Assembly (NCBI GenBank): GCA_014859895.1
Contig: JACZKS010000170.1
Coordinates: forward strand, 1-64,000
Direction: 5' to 3'
From: Rhodospirillales bacterium
GTDB taxonomy: Bacteria; Pseudomonadota; Alphaproteobacteria; Rhodospirillales; Shumkoniaceae
Length of the DNA stretch: 64,000 nt
Shown here: piece after piece, positions 33,859 through 43,710 of the stretch
Numbering within the stretch: position 1 is the first letter of the stretch
Layout of the letters: the number at the start of each line of letters is the position of its first letter
Position numbers and translations under genes: made by a program
Notes under the pieces: generated by a model
The model's database searches: none
What the model was told of the DNA's origin: nothing
What the model saw: the letters and a program-made list of their open reading frames with translations, nothing else

Positions 33859-34002
33859 AGGGGACTGTCCGATGGGAGCAGACTTCACGCCCTCCGGGCG
33901 TTCCATTCCCCTTTCCCAAGCTGCCGTTGCGCTGTTCAGTGGGCCGTATTACTGTTGTCCAACTTTTTCTTGGAGTTTCGTCGGCTTGAACTGGGGGAAT
34001 GT

Positions 34003-35322
34003 GTGAACCGCCCGCTTGTAATTACGGCAATCGGTGTCGTCGTTGTCATGGCCGCGATCGGTGCCAATTTCCTCCTCTGGCAGCAGGAAATGAGCGAGGA
34101 GCCGCTGGAGCAGGCTTCGGCGCCGCAAGCCGCCGCTAAGGCCGCTGCCGAGGCCGCCGCCAAAGCCGCCGAACGCGCCCGCGCGGCCGCCGACAATGCC
34201 GCCATCACCAGACGCGCGGCCGAGGAAGCCGTTTCCCGCGCCGATGCCCCCGATGCCTCCTCCGAGGCCAAGGAAGCGGCCGCCAAAGCCCGGACCGAGG
34301 CCAAGGCCGCCGAAGACGAGGCCCGTCGGGCGGCCGAGGCCGCCAACGCCGCCAGGGCGGTTGCCGACGCGACGTCCCAGGCGGCGCGGATGACCCGCGA
34401 GGCCGCATCGACGCCCACCAAGCCGAGCCAGCCGGGCGGCCCCTCCGACGCGCAACCATTGACGGGTCCCGTCACACCCTCGTTCGACGTCGTGCGCATC
34501 AATCCGAAGGGCGACACCGTGGTGGCCGGCCGTGCCGCGCCCGGCAGCAGGGTGCGCATTCTCGACCACGGCAAGGTCATCGGCGAAACCACTGCCGACA
34601 AACGAGGCGAATGGGTATTTGTGCCGGAAACGCCTTTGCCGCCCGGCACCCGGCAGCTGACCCTGGAAGCGGAAACGTCGGGAACCAAAACGACTTCCAC
34701 CGCGTCCGTCATGCTGGTGGTTCCGGAACCGGGCAAGGACATCGCCGGACGCCCCACCGACCAGCCGCAACAGCCGCTCGTCCTCAAGATCCCTGACATG
34801 AACCCGGAAAAGGTCACTGTCCCGAACGGGCCGGTGCCCAGCGTCGTCCTCCAGAAACCGACCGCGGGGCAGCCGGCCCTCGTGCTGGCGGTCGACGCCA
34901 TCGATTACGACGATGCCGGGCGGCTCAGCATCAGCGGGCAGGCCCTGGGAGGATCGCTCGTCCAGCTATATCTCGACAACGGCTTTCTCGGCCGGACGAC
35001 GACCGGCGGAGACAACCGCTGGAGCGTGACGCCGGAAATCCGGGTCGAGCCCGGCCTCTACACCCTCCGGGTCGACCAGATGGACGGCGGCGGCAAGGTG
35101 GTGGCCCGCGTTTCACTGCCGTTCTCGCGGGCCGAACCACTGTCGCCTAGTGCAGGACGCTATGTCATCGTCCAGCCGGGCAACAGTCTGTGGCGCATCG
35201 CCCGGCGCACCTATGGGACCGGCTTCCAGTACACCGTCATTTACGAGGCGAACGCCGCGCAGATCGCCGACGCCGACCTCATCTATCCGGGGCAGATCTT
35301 CGAATTGCCGCAAACCAATTGA
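34003..35322 (+). CDS. LysM-domain protein with membrane anchor and Ala-rich coiled region
   Basis: A 439-residue protein. An N-terminal membrane helix (about residues 5-25, VITAIGVVVVMAAIGANFLL) anchors a long Ala/Glu/Lys/Arg-rich helical stretch (about 35-145) likely to form a coiled coil, then a Pro-rich linker, two Ig-like beta domains (about 160-245 and 280-370) and a C-terminal LysM (about 385-437; YVIVQPGNSLWRIARRTYG). It should span from inner membrane to peptidoglycan. The GTG at 34003 is preferred to the Met at 33955 because of the G-rich site and the membrane helix directly after it. Confidence 0.85.
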   Translation: MNRPLVITAIGVVVVMAAIGANFLLWQQEMSEEPLEQASAPQAAAKAAAEAAAKAAERARAAADNAAITRRAAEEAVSRADAPDASSEAKEAAAKARTEAKAAEDEARRAAEAANAARAVADATSQAARMTREAASTPTKPSQPGGPSDAQPLTGPVTPSFDVVRINPKGDTVVAGRAAPGSRVRILDHGKVIGETTADKRGEWVFVPETPLPPGTRQLTLEAETSGTKTTSTASVMLVVPEPGKDIAGRPTDQPQQPLVLKIPDMNPEKVTVPNGPVPSVVLQKPTAGQPALVLAVDAIDYDDAGRLSISGQALGGSLVQLYLDNGFLGRTTTGGDNRWSVTPEIRVEPGLYTLRVDQMDGGGKVVARVSLPFSRAEPLSPSAGRYVIVQPGNSLWRIARRTYGTGFQYTVIYEANAAQIADADLIYPGQIFELPQTN

Positions 35323-35406
35323 AGCGCCGGACCTCGGTTGCCTATACAAGACTTAACCTGCGGCCGCCCGGCGGTTTAGACTGAGGCTTGGCAAATCCCC
35401 AACCGT

Positions 35407-36108
35407 GTGGAGATGACGGTATTGCTGAAAACGGTTCTGGTGCCTATCCACAGTGACGGTTGGCCCTTCATCGGCATTTTCGCAGCAATCGCCCTCGGCC
35501 TGGCCTTCGTGGCTCAGCCGCTCGGCTGGTTGGGACTGGCGTTGGCGGTGTGGTGCACCTATTTCTTCCGCAACCCCGACCGGGTGACGCCGTCGCGCCC
35601 CGGCTTGGTCGTCAGCCCGGCCGACGGCGTGGTCCAGTTGGTCGATCGGGCATCGCCCCCGGCCGAACTGGGGATGGGCGATGCCCCCCGCAACCGGGTT
35701 GCCGTTTTCATGAACGTCTTTAACGTCCACGTGAATCGCATTCCCTGCGACGGCACGGTAACCGCCGCCAGCTATCGGCCCGGCAAGTTCGTCAATGCCT
35801 CGCTGGACAAGGCGAGCGAGTTCAACGAACGTCAGAGCTTGAGGATCGGCCTGGCCGACGGTCGCGATCTCGCCTGCGTGCAGATCGCCGGCCTGATCGC
35901 CCGGCGCATCCGCTGCGATGTCAGCGACGGCACGCCGGTGCGGGCTGGCCAGAGGTTCGGCCTGATCCGTTTTGGCAGCCGGCTCGACATCTATCTTCCC
36001 GAAGGCACCGCCCCGCTGGTCGTGCTCGGCCAACGCACCATCGCCGGCGAAACGGTGATCGCCGACTTGAACTCCGACGAGCCGGCCCGCGCCGGCGAAG
36101 TTCGCTGA
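35407..36108 (+). CDS. psd: Phosphatidylserine decarboxylase proenzyme
   Basis: A 233-residue PSD of the short (archaetidylserine-like) type. Two hydrophobic segments at the N-terminus are followed by [21 protein letters not shown] and [12 protein letters not shown] with conserved His residues. The self-cleavage site is Gly-Ser in IRFGSRLD, which yields the pyruvoyl group. It converts phosphatidylserine to phosphatidylethanolamine. GTG 35407 and ATG 35413 are both possible. The synthase gene pssA follows after 7 bp. Confidence 0.93.
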   Translation: MEMTVLLKTVLVPIHSDGWPFIGIFAAIALGLAFVAQPLGWLGLALAVWCTYFFRNPDRVTPSRPGLVVSPADGVVQLVDRASPPAELGMGDAPRNRVAVFMNVFNVHVNRIPCDGTVTAASYRPGKFVNASLDKASEFNERQSLRIGLADGRDLACVQIAGLIARRIRCDVSDGTPVRAGQRFGLIRFGSRLDIYLPEGTAPLVVLGQRTIAGETVIADLNSDEPARAGEVR

Positions 36109-36115
36109 GGTCCCC

Positions 36116-36994
36116 ATGTCCGAGCAGCCCATCCCACCCCGCCGCCGTCGACTAGCCGGTCTCTCGTTCAATCGCTTGATCCCCAACATGTTGACCCTGC
36201 TGGCACTTTGCGCCGGCCTGACCGCCATCCGCTTCGGGCTCAGTGACCAGTGGGAGAATGCCGTCCTCGCGGTCATGGTCGCCGCTATTCTCGACGGTCT
36301 CGACGGCCGCATCGCCCGCATCCTGAAGGGCGCCAGCAAGTTCGGCGCCGAACTGGACTCGCTGGCCGACTTCGTCAGTTTCGGCGTGGTGCCCGCCCTG
36401 CTGTTGTACCTGTGGACGATGGACGACCTCGGCCGCTTCGGCTGGATTCTGGTTCTCGTCTTCACCGTCGCCTGCGTTCTCCGGCTGGCCCGCTTCAATA
36501 CCTTCCTCGAAGATCCCGACCGGCCAGCCTGGGCGTCGAATTTCTTCACCGGCGTACCGGCTCCCATGGGGGCGGCGTTGGTGCTGCTTCCGATGATGCT
36601 GTCCTTCCAGTTCGGTGCAACCTTCTTCAGAAGCCCGATCGTGGTATCGGTGTTCCTGGTCGGGGTCGGAGCCCTGATGGTCAGCCGCCTTCCCACCTTC
36701 TCGTTCAAGAAATTCAAGGTGCCCAACCGTTGGGTACTGCCGACCATGCTGATCGTCGGCCTCTATGGAGCCCTCCTCATCAACGCCCCGTGGATGACCA
36801 TCGCCGTCACCCTGGTGGCCTACCTGACGAGCATCCCCTTCGGCTATCGCGCCTATCGGCGCATGGCACAACGCACCGCCGCAGCCACAGCCGAAACGGC
36901 GACCACTCCCCCCTCCGACAGCGAACCCAACGGGGTGACGGTCTTTCCGTCGAAACCGCTCAGCCAGAGGGACAGACGGGGCCCGGCCGGTTAG
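36116..36994 (+). CDS. pssA: CDP-diacylglycerol--serine O-phosphatidyltransferase
   Basis: A 292-residue membrane enzyme with about eight helices. The CDP-alcohol phosphotransferase motif is complete: DGLDGRIARILKGASKFGAE followed by LDSLAD (D-G-x2-A-R-x8-G-x3-D-x3-D). It makes phosphatidylserine, the substrate of the adjacent decarboxylase. It converges with the RND gene with only 3 bp between stop codons. Confidence 0.95.
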   Translation: MSEQPIPPRRRRLAGLSFNRLIPNMLTLLALCAGLTAIRFGLSDQWENAVLAVMVAAILDGLDGRIARILKGASKFGAELDSLADFVSFGVVPALLLYLWTMDDLGRFGWILVLVFTVACVLRLARFNTFLEDPDRPAWASNFFTGVPAPMGAALVLLPMMLSFQFGATFFRSPIVVSVFLVGVGALMVSRLPTFSFKKFKVPNRWVLPTMLIVGLYGALLINAPWMTIAVTLVAYLTSIPFGYRAYRRMAQRTAAATAETATTPPSDSEPNGVTVFPSKPLSQRDRRGPAG

Positions 36995-36997
36995 TCG

Positions 36998-39900
36998 TTA
37001 GGCACTCGTGCCGGCTACGGATGGCCGACTCACCTTGTGGTGCCGGCGGCGCCGAAGCCATTCCCGGGCGTTGATCCGGAGCATCAGCGAGCACGGCGTG
37101 ACGATCAGCGTCAGGATGGTGGCGAAGCCCAGGCCGAAAACGATGGCCGCCGCCAACTGCGACCACCATTGACTGGCCGGCGCACCGATCGTCACCTCGC
37201 GCGACACGAAATCGATATTGATCTTCATCATCATCGGCAGCAGGCCGAGGATGGTCGTCGTCGTGGTCAATAGAACCGGGCGCAGACGCTGTCCGCCGGT
37301 CCTCAGGATCGCCTCCAGCGGATCGGCGACTTCCTTGACCAAACGATCGTAAGTGTCGATCAGAATGATGTTGTTGTTGACCACGATGCCGGCCAGCGCG
37401 ATGACGCCGATCCCCGACATGATGATGCCGAAAGGCTGCCCCGTAAGCATCAGGCCAAGCAGGACACCGATCGTCGAGAGGATGACCGAGGAGAGGATCA
37501 GCAGCGATGAGTACAGGCTGTTGAACTGGGTGACCAGGATGATGGCCATCAGGCAAACGGCAATGGTAAATGCCTTGACCAGGAAAGCCCGCGATTTCGC
37601 CTGTTCCTCATCCTCCCCCTTATAGGTGATGCGGACCGCGGGATCGATGCCGGCTCCCGCCAGCCAGGCTTGAATTTCCCCCAGCGTGGCCGCGGTGTTC
37701 ACCCCCTCCGCCACGTCCGCCTTGACGGCCATGACCCGCTGGCCATCGACGCGTTTGATCGTGCCGACCCGAGGTTTCGCCGTGCGCTCGACGAAATTGC
37801 TGATGGGCACCTGTCCGGCGGGAGTGGTTATGCGCACGTTGTCCAGTTCCTCGATGGTCCTGTAGGCGCGCGGATAGCGGGCGCGGATGTCGATCTCGTC
37901 GTCCGCGTCATCGGGCCGGTATTCGCCCAGCTTGAGACCGGTCGTCACCATCTGCAACGCACGACCGACGAGGTTGACGTCGACACCGAACTTCGCGGCC
38001 TGGGCGCGGTCTACCCCCAACTCCCAGTCGATCCCCGGCAACGGCCGGCTGTCTTCGATGTTGAGCAGCCCGGGAATCTCGTGCAGCCGGACGACGATCG
38101 CTTCGACGGTCTGGGCAAGCTTGGCGGAATCGTTCGAGGTAATCTGGAGATGGATGGGTTTGCCAACCGGCGGCCCCTCCTCCTGCTTGCGACGATCGAC
38201 GACGATGCCGGCCAGATCGGCCGCCCGCCGCCCGATGTCACCCAAGATGGCATCGGCCGTCCGTCGCTTGTCCCAATCGGCGAATTCGAGCGAGATGGAC
38301 CCGATGATGTCCTCGGCCTCCTGGGAATTCCGCTCGGCCCCGATGCGGGCGTAGACGGTTTCGATTTCGCCGGTTGCCGGAATGCGGGCCTCGACCTCGC
38401 GCACCAGGGCGTCCATCTCGTGGATCGACAGGTTGCCGCGGGCGCGAATCTGCAGTTTGGCGTTCTTGGGTTCAACGTCGGGAAAGAACTCCACGCCCTG
38501 GCCGTAGGTGCCGTAGAGCCATTGGGTGCCGATCAGCAGCACGACGGCAGCCAGCAGGATCTTGCCGGGGTGGTGAAGCGCCACCCGGAGCGTGCGCACA
38601 TAGGTTCCGGTCAAGCCGCCCAGAGCCATCAGCGAGGCTGCATCGCCATCGCCCCCCAATGCCTTCATGGTCTCGGCATCGGCTTCGCCCGGCCGGCCGA
38701 TAAACCCGCCCAGCGTCGGCACGAAGATCAGCGCCATGACCAGCGAGGCGGAAAGCACCACGACAACGGTGATGGGCAGGAACTTCATGAATTCACCGAC
38801 GACGCCGGTCCAGAACAACAGCGGCAGGAACGCGGCGACGGTGGTGGCCGTCGCGGCGATGATCGGCCAGGCCATCCGTTTGGCCGCAAGGGCATAGGCC
38901 GCCTTGCGCTCCACGCCCTCGATCATCTTGCGGTCGGCATACTCGGTAACCACGATGGAGGCGTCGACCAGCAGCCCGACCGAAAGGATCAGGCCAAACA
39001 GCACCACCAGATTGACGGTCATGCCAAAGGAAGAGAGCACCAGGACACCAGCCAGGAACGAGCCGGGAACGGCAATGCCGACGAGAACTGACGAGCGTAC
39101 GCCGAGGGCGGCGACGATGACGATCATGACCAGCACGACGGCAAAAATGACGCTGTTTTGCAGATCGCGCAGCATGTCGCGGATTTCCTCGGAACGATCC
39201 TGCGCGAACGACACATTGACCGCTTGGCGCAAGGTTTCCGGCCAGGCATCCCGCCGTTCGGCGACGACCCGGCGCACCGCCTCGACGGTCTCGATGATGT
39301 TGCGCCCGGTCCGCTTGGATACCTCCAGCGTGATGGCCGGCTTGCCGTCGACCCGGGCGAAGCTTTCCGGGTCTTTGAATGTCCGGCGTACATCGGCGAT
39401 GTCGCCCAGACGCACGACGGCATCGCCATCGACCTTCACCGGCACGCCGATGACGTCGGCCACGGTTTCGAAAAGGCCCGGCACCTTCACCGAAAAGCGC
39501 CCCTTTCCGGTATCCTGCGACCCAGCGGCGACCAACAGGTTGCTGCGAGCCATCTGTTCGATGGTCTCGCGGATGGTCAGCCCATAACTCTGCGCCTCGA
39601 CCGGGTCGATCAGGATTTCGATGAACTCGTCGCGGTCGCCGACAATCTTAGCTTCCAGCACGCTCGACAACCCTTCGATGGCATCCTGGAGTTCGCGGGA
39701 GAGATGCACGAGGGTGCGTTCCGGCAGGTTGCCCGACAACGTCACCAGAAGGACCGGAAAGAGGCTGAAGTTGACCTCGTGCACCGTCGGCTCGTCGGTA
39801 TCGGCGGGCAGTTCAGGCTTGGCCAGGTCGACCCGTTCGCGCACGTCGTCCAACGCCCTGTCGGCGTCGAAGCCGGCCTCGAATTCCAGGAGGACGTAAG

Positions 39901-40168
39901 CCCCCCCTTCGTAGCCGGTGGCGCGCATCTCCTTGACGCCCTCGATGGTCCGCAATTCCTTTTCCATCGGGCGGATGAGCAACCTTTCGGCATCCTCCGG
40001 CGAAATGCCCTCGTGCGGAATAGTGACGTAGATGATCGGGATGTTGATGTCGGGAGCCGATTCCTTGGGGATTGCCCAATAGGCATGGGCCCCAGCCCCG
40101 AGAATGAAGAGGAGGATGAGGATGACCACCCGCGAGCGCCCGATGGCGAATTCGATGGCGCCGGTCAT
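36998..40168 (-). CDS. RND efflux transporter, inner-membrane pump
   Basis: A 1056-residue RND (AcrB/HAE1-like) pump with two repeats, each of one plus five membrane helices and a large periplasmic loop. PKESAPDINIPIIYVTIPHE and ISPEDAERLLIRPMEKELRT at the N-terminus are family hallmarks. The proton-relay helix reads GLLVDASIVVTEYADR: one Asp where AcrB has two. The start at 40168 overlaps the stop of the adaptor gene by 4 bp. No outer-membrane factor gene is present, so it must borrow one. Confidence 0.93.
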   Translation of the reverse strand: MTGAIEFAIGRSRVVILILLFILGAGAHAYWAIPKESAPDINIPIIYVTIPHEGISPEDAERLLIRPMEKELRTIEGVKEMRATGYEGGAYVLLEFEAGFDADRALDDVRERVDLAKPELPADTDEPTVHEVNFSLFPVLLVTLSGNLPERTLVHLSRELQDAIEGLSSVLEAKIVGDRDEFIEILIDPVEAQSYGLTIRETIEQMARSNLLVAAGSQDTGKGRFSVKVPGLFETVADVIGVPVKVDGDAVVRLGDIADVRRTFKDPESFARVDGKPAITLEVSKRTGRNIIETVEAVRRVVAERRDAWPETLRQAVNVSFAQDRSEEIRDMLRDLQNSVIFAVVLVMIVIVAALGVRSSVLVGIAVPGSFLAGVLVLSSFGMTVNLVVLFGLILSVGLLVDASIVVTEYADRKMIEGVERKAAYALAAKRMAWPIIAATATTVAAFLPLLFWTGVVGEFMKFLPITVVVVLSASLVMALIFVPTLGGFIGRPGEADAETMKALGGDGDAASLMALGGLTGTYVRTLRVALHHPGKILLAAVVLLIGTQWLYGTYGQGVEFFPDVEPKNAKLQIRARGNLSIHEMDALVREVEARIPATGEIETVYARIGAERNSQEAEDIIGSISLEFADWDKRRTADAILGDIGRRAADLAGIVVDRRKQEEGPPVGKPIHLQITSNDSAKLAQTVEAIVVRLHEIPGLLNIEDSRPLPGIDWELGVDRAQAAKFGVDVNLVGRALQMVTTGLKLGEYRPDDADDEIDIRARYPRAYRTIEELDNVRITTPAGQVPISNFVERTAKPRVGTIKRVDGQRVMAVKADVAEGVNTAATLGEIQAWLAGAGIDPAVRITYKGEDEEQAKSRAFLVKAFTIAVCLMAIILVTQFNSLYSSLLILSSVILSTIGVLLGLMLTGQPFGIIMSGIGVIALAGIVVNNNIILIDTYDRLVKEVADPLEAILRTGGQRLRPVLLTTTTTILGLLPMMMKINIDFVSREVTIGAPASQWWSQLAAAIVFGLGFATILTLIVTPCSLMLRINAREWLRRRRHHKVSRPSVAGTSA

Positions 40169-41250
40169 GACGACGGCCCCGCCCCCGTTTCGGCGACCGG
40201 CACCACGCGCTGGCCGGCCCGCACGAATTCCTGGCCCACCGTGATCAGCCGGATACGTTCGGGCAGGCCGCCCAGCCACATGCCTTCCGGCGTATCGGCA
40301 ACCAGTTGGACCGGATGGAATTCGACAATGTCGTTCTCGCCGACCACCTTGATGCCGACGGCGCCTTCCTCCGACAGCGTAAGGACCGCCGGCGAAACGC
40401 GATGGGCCCGCACGCGCCCCAGGGGCAGCCTCAGTTCGGTCGTCAGCCCTTCGGCGATCCTGCCATCCGGGTTGTCGACCTCAACCTCGACACGGAACGT
40501 CCGGGTCGCCGCCGTCCCGACCTTCGAGATGTAACGGACGGCCCCCACGACTTCCGTACCATCGAGCAGACGGACCGCCGTCGTGGCGCCAACCTTGACG
40601 TGGCCGACATTGCGCTCGGCGACGGCGCCGACGATGAGGATGGGATCGAGATCGACGACGCGGGCCACCGTCCCCCCAACCTCGACGAAATGGCCGATTT
40701 CTGCCGGCAGTTGATCGACGACTCCGGCAAACGGGGCACGGATCGTACAGCGCTCGATGTCCAGCCGGATGCGTTCGAGTTGCGCCCTGGCTGCCTCCAA
40801 TTCCGCCTTGTTTTGGGCCACGTTGACCGTCGAGCGGAACTGCTTCTCGGACAACTGCCGGGCGGCCTCGAAGGCCAGACGCCGCTGTTCCACCATCGCA
40901 TCGGCCTCGGCCAGGCGGGCGTTGCGATCGTCAATGGCGATCCGCACCAGCACGTCGCCCCTGGCAACCCTATCCCCCTTGGCAACCCGGCGCTCAATCA
41001 CCCGGCCCGTGGTTTCGGCCATGACGTCGACGCTGCGCTCCGCCTCGGAGCGTCCGAAAAGAAGAAGTTCGTTGACCCGATCCTCGGCGGTCAGGGCCCG
41101 CACGCGCACGTGCGGAAGAACCTCCTCGGCAATGGCTGCGCGAGGTGCCACCGCTTCCTCAACGACGCGGCCCGAACCGATTTGGCCGGAAAGAACCCAA
41201 CCCGACACAAGGGCGGCGACGCCCGCCGCAACCAGATAGGATCGTTTCAT
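40165..41250 (-). CDS. RND efflux periplasmic adaptor (MFP)
   Basis: A 361-residue membrane fusion protein. An N-terminal signal/anchor helix (MKRSYLVAAGVAALVSGWVL) is followed by the barrel-sandwich halves (AETTGRVIERRVAKGDRVAR and IRAPFAGVVDQLPAEIGHFV) around a helical hairpin, then the beta-barrel domain. It links the RND pump to an outer-membrane channel. It is between the PadR regulator and the pump in one operon. Confidence 0.93.
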   Translation of the reverse strand: MKRSYLVAAGVAALVSGWVLSGQIGSGRVVEEAVAPRAAIAEEVLPHVRVRALTAEDRVNELLLFGRSEAERSVDVMAETTGRVIERRVAKGDRVARGDVLVRIAIDDRNARLAEADAMVEQRRLAFEAARQLSEKQFRSTVNVAQNKAELEAARAQLERIRLDIERCTIRAPFAGVVDQLPAEIGHFVEVGGTVARVVDLDPILIVGAVAERNVGHVKVGATTAVRLLDGTEVVGAVRYISKVGTAATRTFRVEVEVDNPDGRIAEGLTTELRLPLGRVRAHRVSPAVLTLSEEGAVGIKVVGENDIVEFHPVQLVADTPEGMWLGGLPERIRLITVGQEFVRAGQRVVPVAETGAGPSS

Positions 41251-41265
41251 GACACCGTCGTTTCC

Positions 41266-41808
41266 TTACTTCTCCGTGGCCAACGCCTTCTTGTCCACGT
41301 CTTCGGACAGCAGATGCCGGTTCCGTTCGACGGCATCGACAATCGCCTCGTAGATCGACTGCCCGATGGCATGGACAAACCGATGCCCGGCCGGTGCCTC
41401 CGTCAGATCGGCCACGCGCATGCGCGTGGCAATCTGCCGATAGGTTTCCCGGTATGCGTCGACGATTTCCGCAGCTCGCCCGGAATCGAGAAATCCTTGG
41501 AAGAAGATCATGAACAGCGATTCCGAATGGACGCGGTCGTCCGACGGTTCCTTGCGCAAAGCCTTGCGGAAGGCCGCTATCCCCTGGTCGGTGATCCGGT
41601 AGATCTTCTTGTCGGGCCGCCCCTCCTGGCTATGTTCGCTCCAGGTCACCAACCCCTTGGCTTTAAGCTGGCCAAGCGCCGGGTAGATGGAGCCGAATCC
41701 GGCGCGGCAGAATTGCGCGAGCGGCCCTTCCTCCAATTGCTTCTTGATCTCGTAGCCGCTGGCTTCGCCCCGGATCAGAACGCCCAGGCACAGGGTCTTC
41801 ACGTCCAT
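41266..41808 (-). CDS. PadR family transcriptional regulator
   Basis: A 180-residue regulator. The PadR winged helix (about residues 1-80) shows TLCLGVLIRGEASGYEIKK, FGSIYPALGQLKAKGLV and the wing KKIYRITDQG. The C-terminal helical domain is of the long PadR-s2 type. The Met at 41808 is used; the open frame upstream runs through AT-rich operator DNA. First gene of the efflux operon, so it likely represses the pump until a toxic ligand binds. Confidence 0.9.
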   Translation of the reverse strand: MDVKTLCLGVLIRGEASGYEIKKQLEEGPLAQFCRAGFGSIYPALGQLKAKGLVTWSEHSQEGRPDKKIYRITDQGIAAFRKALRKEPSDDRVHSESLFMIFFQGFLDSGRAAEIVDAYRETYRQIATRMRVADLTEAPAGHRFVHAIGQSIYEAIVDAVERNRHLLSEDVDKKALATEK

Positions 41809-41838
41809 GCTCGCTCCTGTCTTCCCCGCCGGACAAGT

Positions 41839-41888
41839 TATATCAAATCGATATATATCAAAATGGAATATATGTGACAAGCATATAT
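41839..41888. promoter_or_regulatory. AT-rich operator region of the PadR-efflux operon
   Basis: Two palindromes are visible: TATATC-N5-GATATA (41839-41855) and ATATATG-N7-CATATAT (41868-41888). They lie 31-80 bp before the PadR start. PadR repressors bind dyads of this size (often ATGT...ACAT). The pair of sites suggests cooperative binding and autoregulation. Confidence 0.6.
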
Positions 41889-41933
41889 CGATCCGACATG
41901 CCGATGCCGGGCGAGGACGCGACCCGCCTACGT

Positions 41934-42572
41934 TCAGGAGAGGGGGAAATGCGCCTTGAGGTCGGCGACCTCATCGTCGGTCAGCCGACGGACGTCGTGA
42001 CCGCGGAGCAGGAAGAACAGTCGGGCCGTTTCCTCAAGCTCCTCCAGGGCATAGACGGCGGCGTCCAACGAAGAACCGGACACCACCGGGCCGTGATTGG
42101 CCAGCAAGACCGCGTGGTGATCCCCGGCCAGTTCGGCCACGGCCGCCCCCAGGGCCTCGTCGCCCGGCCGGAAATAGGGCACCAGCGGGCATTTGCCGAT
42201 GCGCATGACGTAATAGGGCGTAATGGCTGGCAGAACGTCGGCGGCATCGAGGCCGGCCAGGCACGATACCGCCACCGAATGGGTGCAATGCAGGTGAACC
42301 ACGGCCCCGGCCCGCGGCCGGCGGCGGTACATGGCGAGGTGCAGGAAGGTCTCCTTGGTCGGCTTGTCACCGTCGACATGGCGGCCCTCGGCATCCAGCT
42401 TCGAGAGGCGCGCCGGGTCGAGCCGCCCCAGGCAGGCATTGGTCGGCGTGGCGACAAAGCCGCCCTCCTCCAACCGCACGCTCATGTTGCCGGTGCTGCC
42501 GCCCGCCAGCCCGCGGTCGTAGAGCGAGCGGCCGTGCATCACCATCTGCTCACGGATGGCGCTTTCATTCAT
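41934..42572 (-). CDS. Class II aldolase, OtnC-like (3-oxo-tetronate 4-phosphate decarboxylase)
   Basis: A 212-residue class II aldolase/adducin protein. The active-site pattern GGSTGNMSVRLEEG, the metal His pair in VVHLHCTHS and the further His in LLANHGPVV are present. Within the family the N-terminus (REQMVMHGRSLYDRGLAGGS) resembles OtnC, which acts in tetronate catabolism. OtnK and OtnI partners are not nearby, so the exact substrate is uncertain; other sugar-phosphate aldolases are possible. Confidence 0.82.
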   Translation of the reverse strand: MNESAIREQMVMHGRSLYDRGLAGGSTGNMSVRLEEGGFVATPTNACLGRLDPARLSKLDAEGRHVDGDKPTKETFLHLAMYRRRPRAGAVVHLHCTHSVAVSCLAGLDAADVLPAITPYYVMRIGKCPLVPYFRPGDEALGAAVAELAGDHHAVLLANHGPVVSGSSLDAAVYALEELEETARLFFLLRGHDVRRLTDDEVADLKAHFPLS

Positions 42573-42800
42573 TCGGCTCGACCTCCGCAGTTCCAGCCCG
42601 CCATCTTAGCGCACCGTTGGGCCCAAGTCCCGACCCGGCACCGGCCGGTTCCCGGTTGCATCCAGCGGCCGTTGTCTCCATGATAAGGCACGACCACGTC
42701 AACATGTCCGGGGAACCCCACCCAGCGACGGCCGGGCCGTTTGGTTTGTCTGTCGGGGGGGTGGCTGTTGGTGGCAACAACGACGAAGGGATTAGGACCG

Positions 42801-43631
42801 ATGGACGTTCGCCAGGGCATGCACAGCGCCCACGCCAAGACATTGACGACCGAGGAGCTCCGACGCGAGTTCCTGATCGAGCAGATTTTCGTTCCCGGCA
42901 AGGTCACCATGACCTACAGCCACATCGACCGCATCGTGGTCGGCGGCGTCTGCCCCACCGATAAGCCGCTGGCCATCGAAGCCGGCAAGGAATTCGGCGT
43001 CGACTACCTGCTGGAGCGCCGGGAACTGGGGACCATCAACATCGGTGGCGCCGGCACCGTCAGCATCGACGGCAAGGACTACGACCTGGCCACCGAGGAC
43101 GGGCTCTACATCCCGATGGGCACCAAGAACCTGTCCTTCCGCAGCAAGGATGCCGCCAAGCCGGCCAAGTTCTACTTCGCCTGCACGCCGGCTCATACCG
43201 CCTATCCGGTGGTCAAGATCAACATCGCCGACGCCTCGCCCGAGAAGCTGGGCAAGCCCGAAACCGGCAATGTTCGGACCATCTACAAGTACCTGCATCC
43301 GGCGGTTCTCAAGACCTGCCAGCTGTCGATGGGCTTGACCAAGCTGGAGCCGGGCAGCATGTGGAACACCATGCCCTGCCACACCCACGAGCGGCGCATG
43401 GAGGTCTACTTCTACTTCAACATGCCCGAGGACGCCGTCGTCTTCCACATGATGGGCGAGCCTGCGGAAACCCGCCACCTCATCATGCGCAACGAGCAGG
43501 CGGCGATCAGCCCCAGCTGGTCGATCCATTCGGGCGTCGGCTCGCAGGCCTACACCTTCATCTGGGCCATGTGCGGCGAGAACCAGGTGTTCCACGACAT
43601 GGACCATGTGCCGATGACCACGTTGAAGTAG
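42801..43631 (+). CDS. kduI: 5-dehydro-4-deoxy-D-glucuronate isomerase KduI
   Basis: A 276-residue cupin-type isomerase. The Zn site is seen in [17 protein letters not shown] with further ligands Glu and His in [40 protein letters not shown] and [14 protein letters not shown] are family sequences. KduI converts 5-keto-4-deoxyuronate to 3-deoxy-D-glycero-2,5-hexodiulosonate in uronate/pectin breakdown. No pectinase or KduD is visible. Start at Met 42801 gives the usual length (about 278). Confidence 0.94.
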   Translation: MDVRQGMHSAHAKTLTTEELRREFLIEQIFVPGKVTMTYSHIDRIVVGGVCPTDKPLAIEAGKEFGVDYLLERRELGTINIGGAGTVSIDGKDYDLATEDGLYIPMGTKNLSFRSKDAAKPAKFYFACTPAHTAYPVVKINIADASPEKLGKPETGNVRTIYKYLHPAVLKTCQLSMGLTKLEPGSMWNTMPCHTHERRMEVYFYFNMPEDAVVFHMMGEPAETRHLIMRNEQAAISPSWSIHSGVGSQAYTFIWAMCGENQVFHDMDHVPMTTLK

Positions 43632-43710
43632 ACCGTTTCCGATCTTTCCTTTCTCGCGGGCGGGGAGGGGCCAGCGGCCTCTCCCCGACCCTGCCAGGCA
43701 GTTCCCCCTC

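Noticed and set aside
33887-33901. Hairpin ACGCCC-TCC-GGGCGT after the diheme cytochrome gene as a terminator
   Set aside because: Only a 6-bp stem and no T-run; too weak to call.
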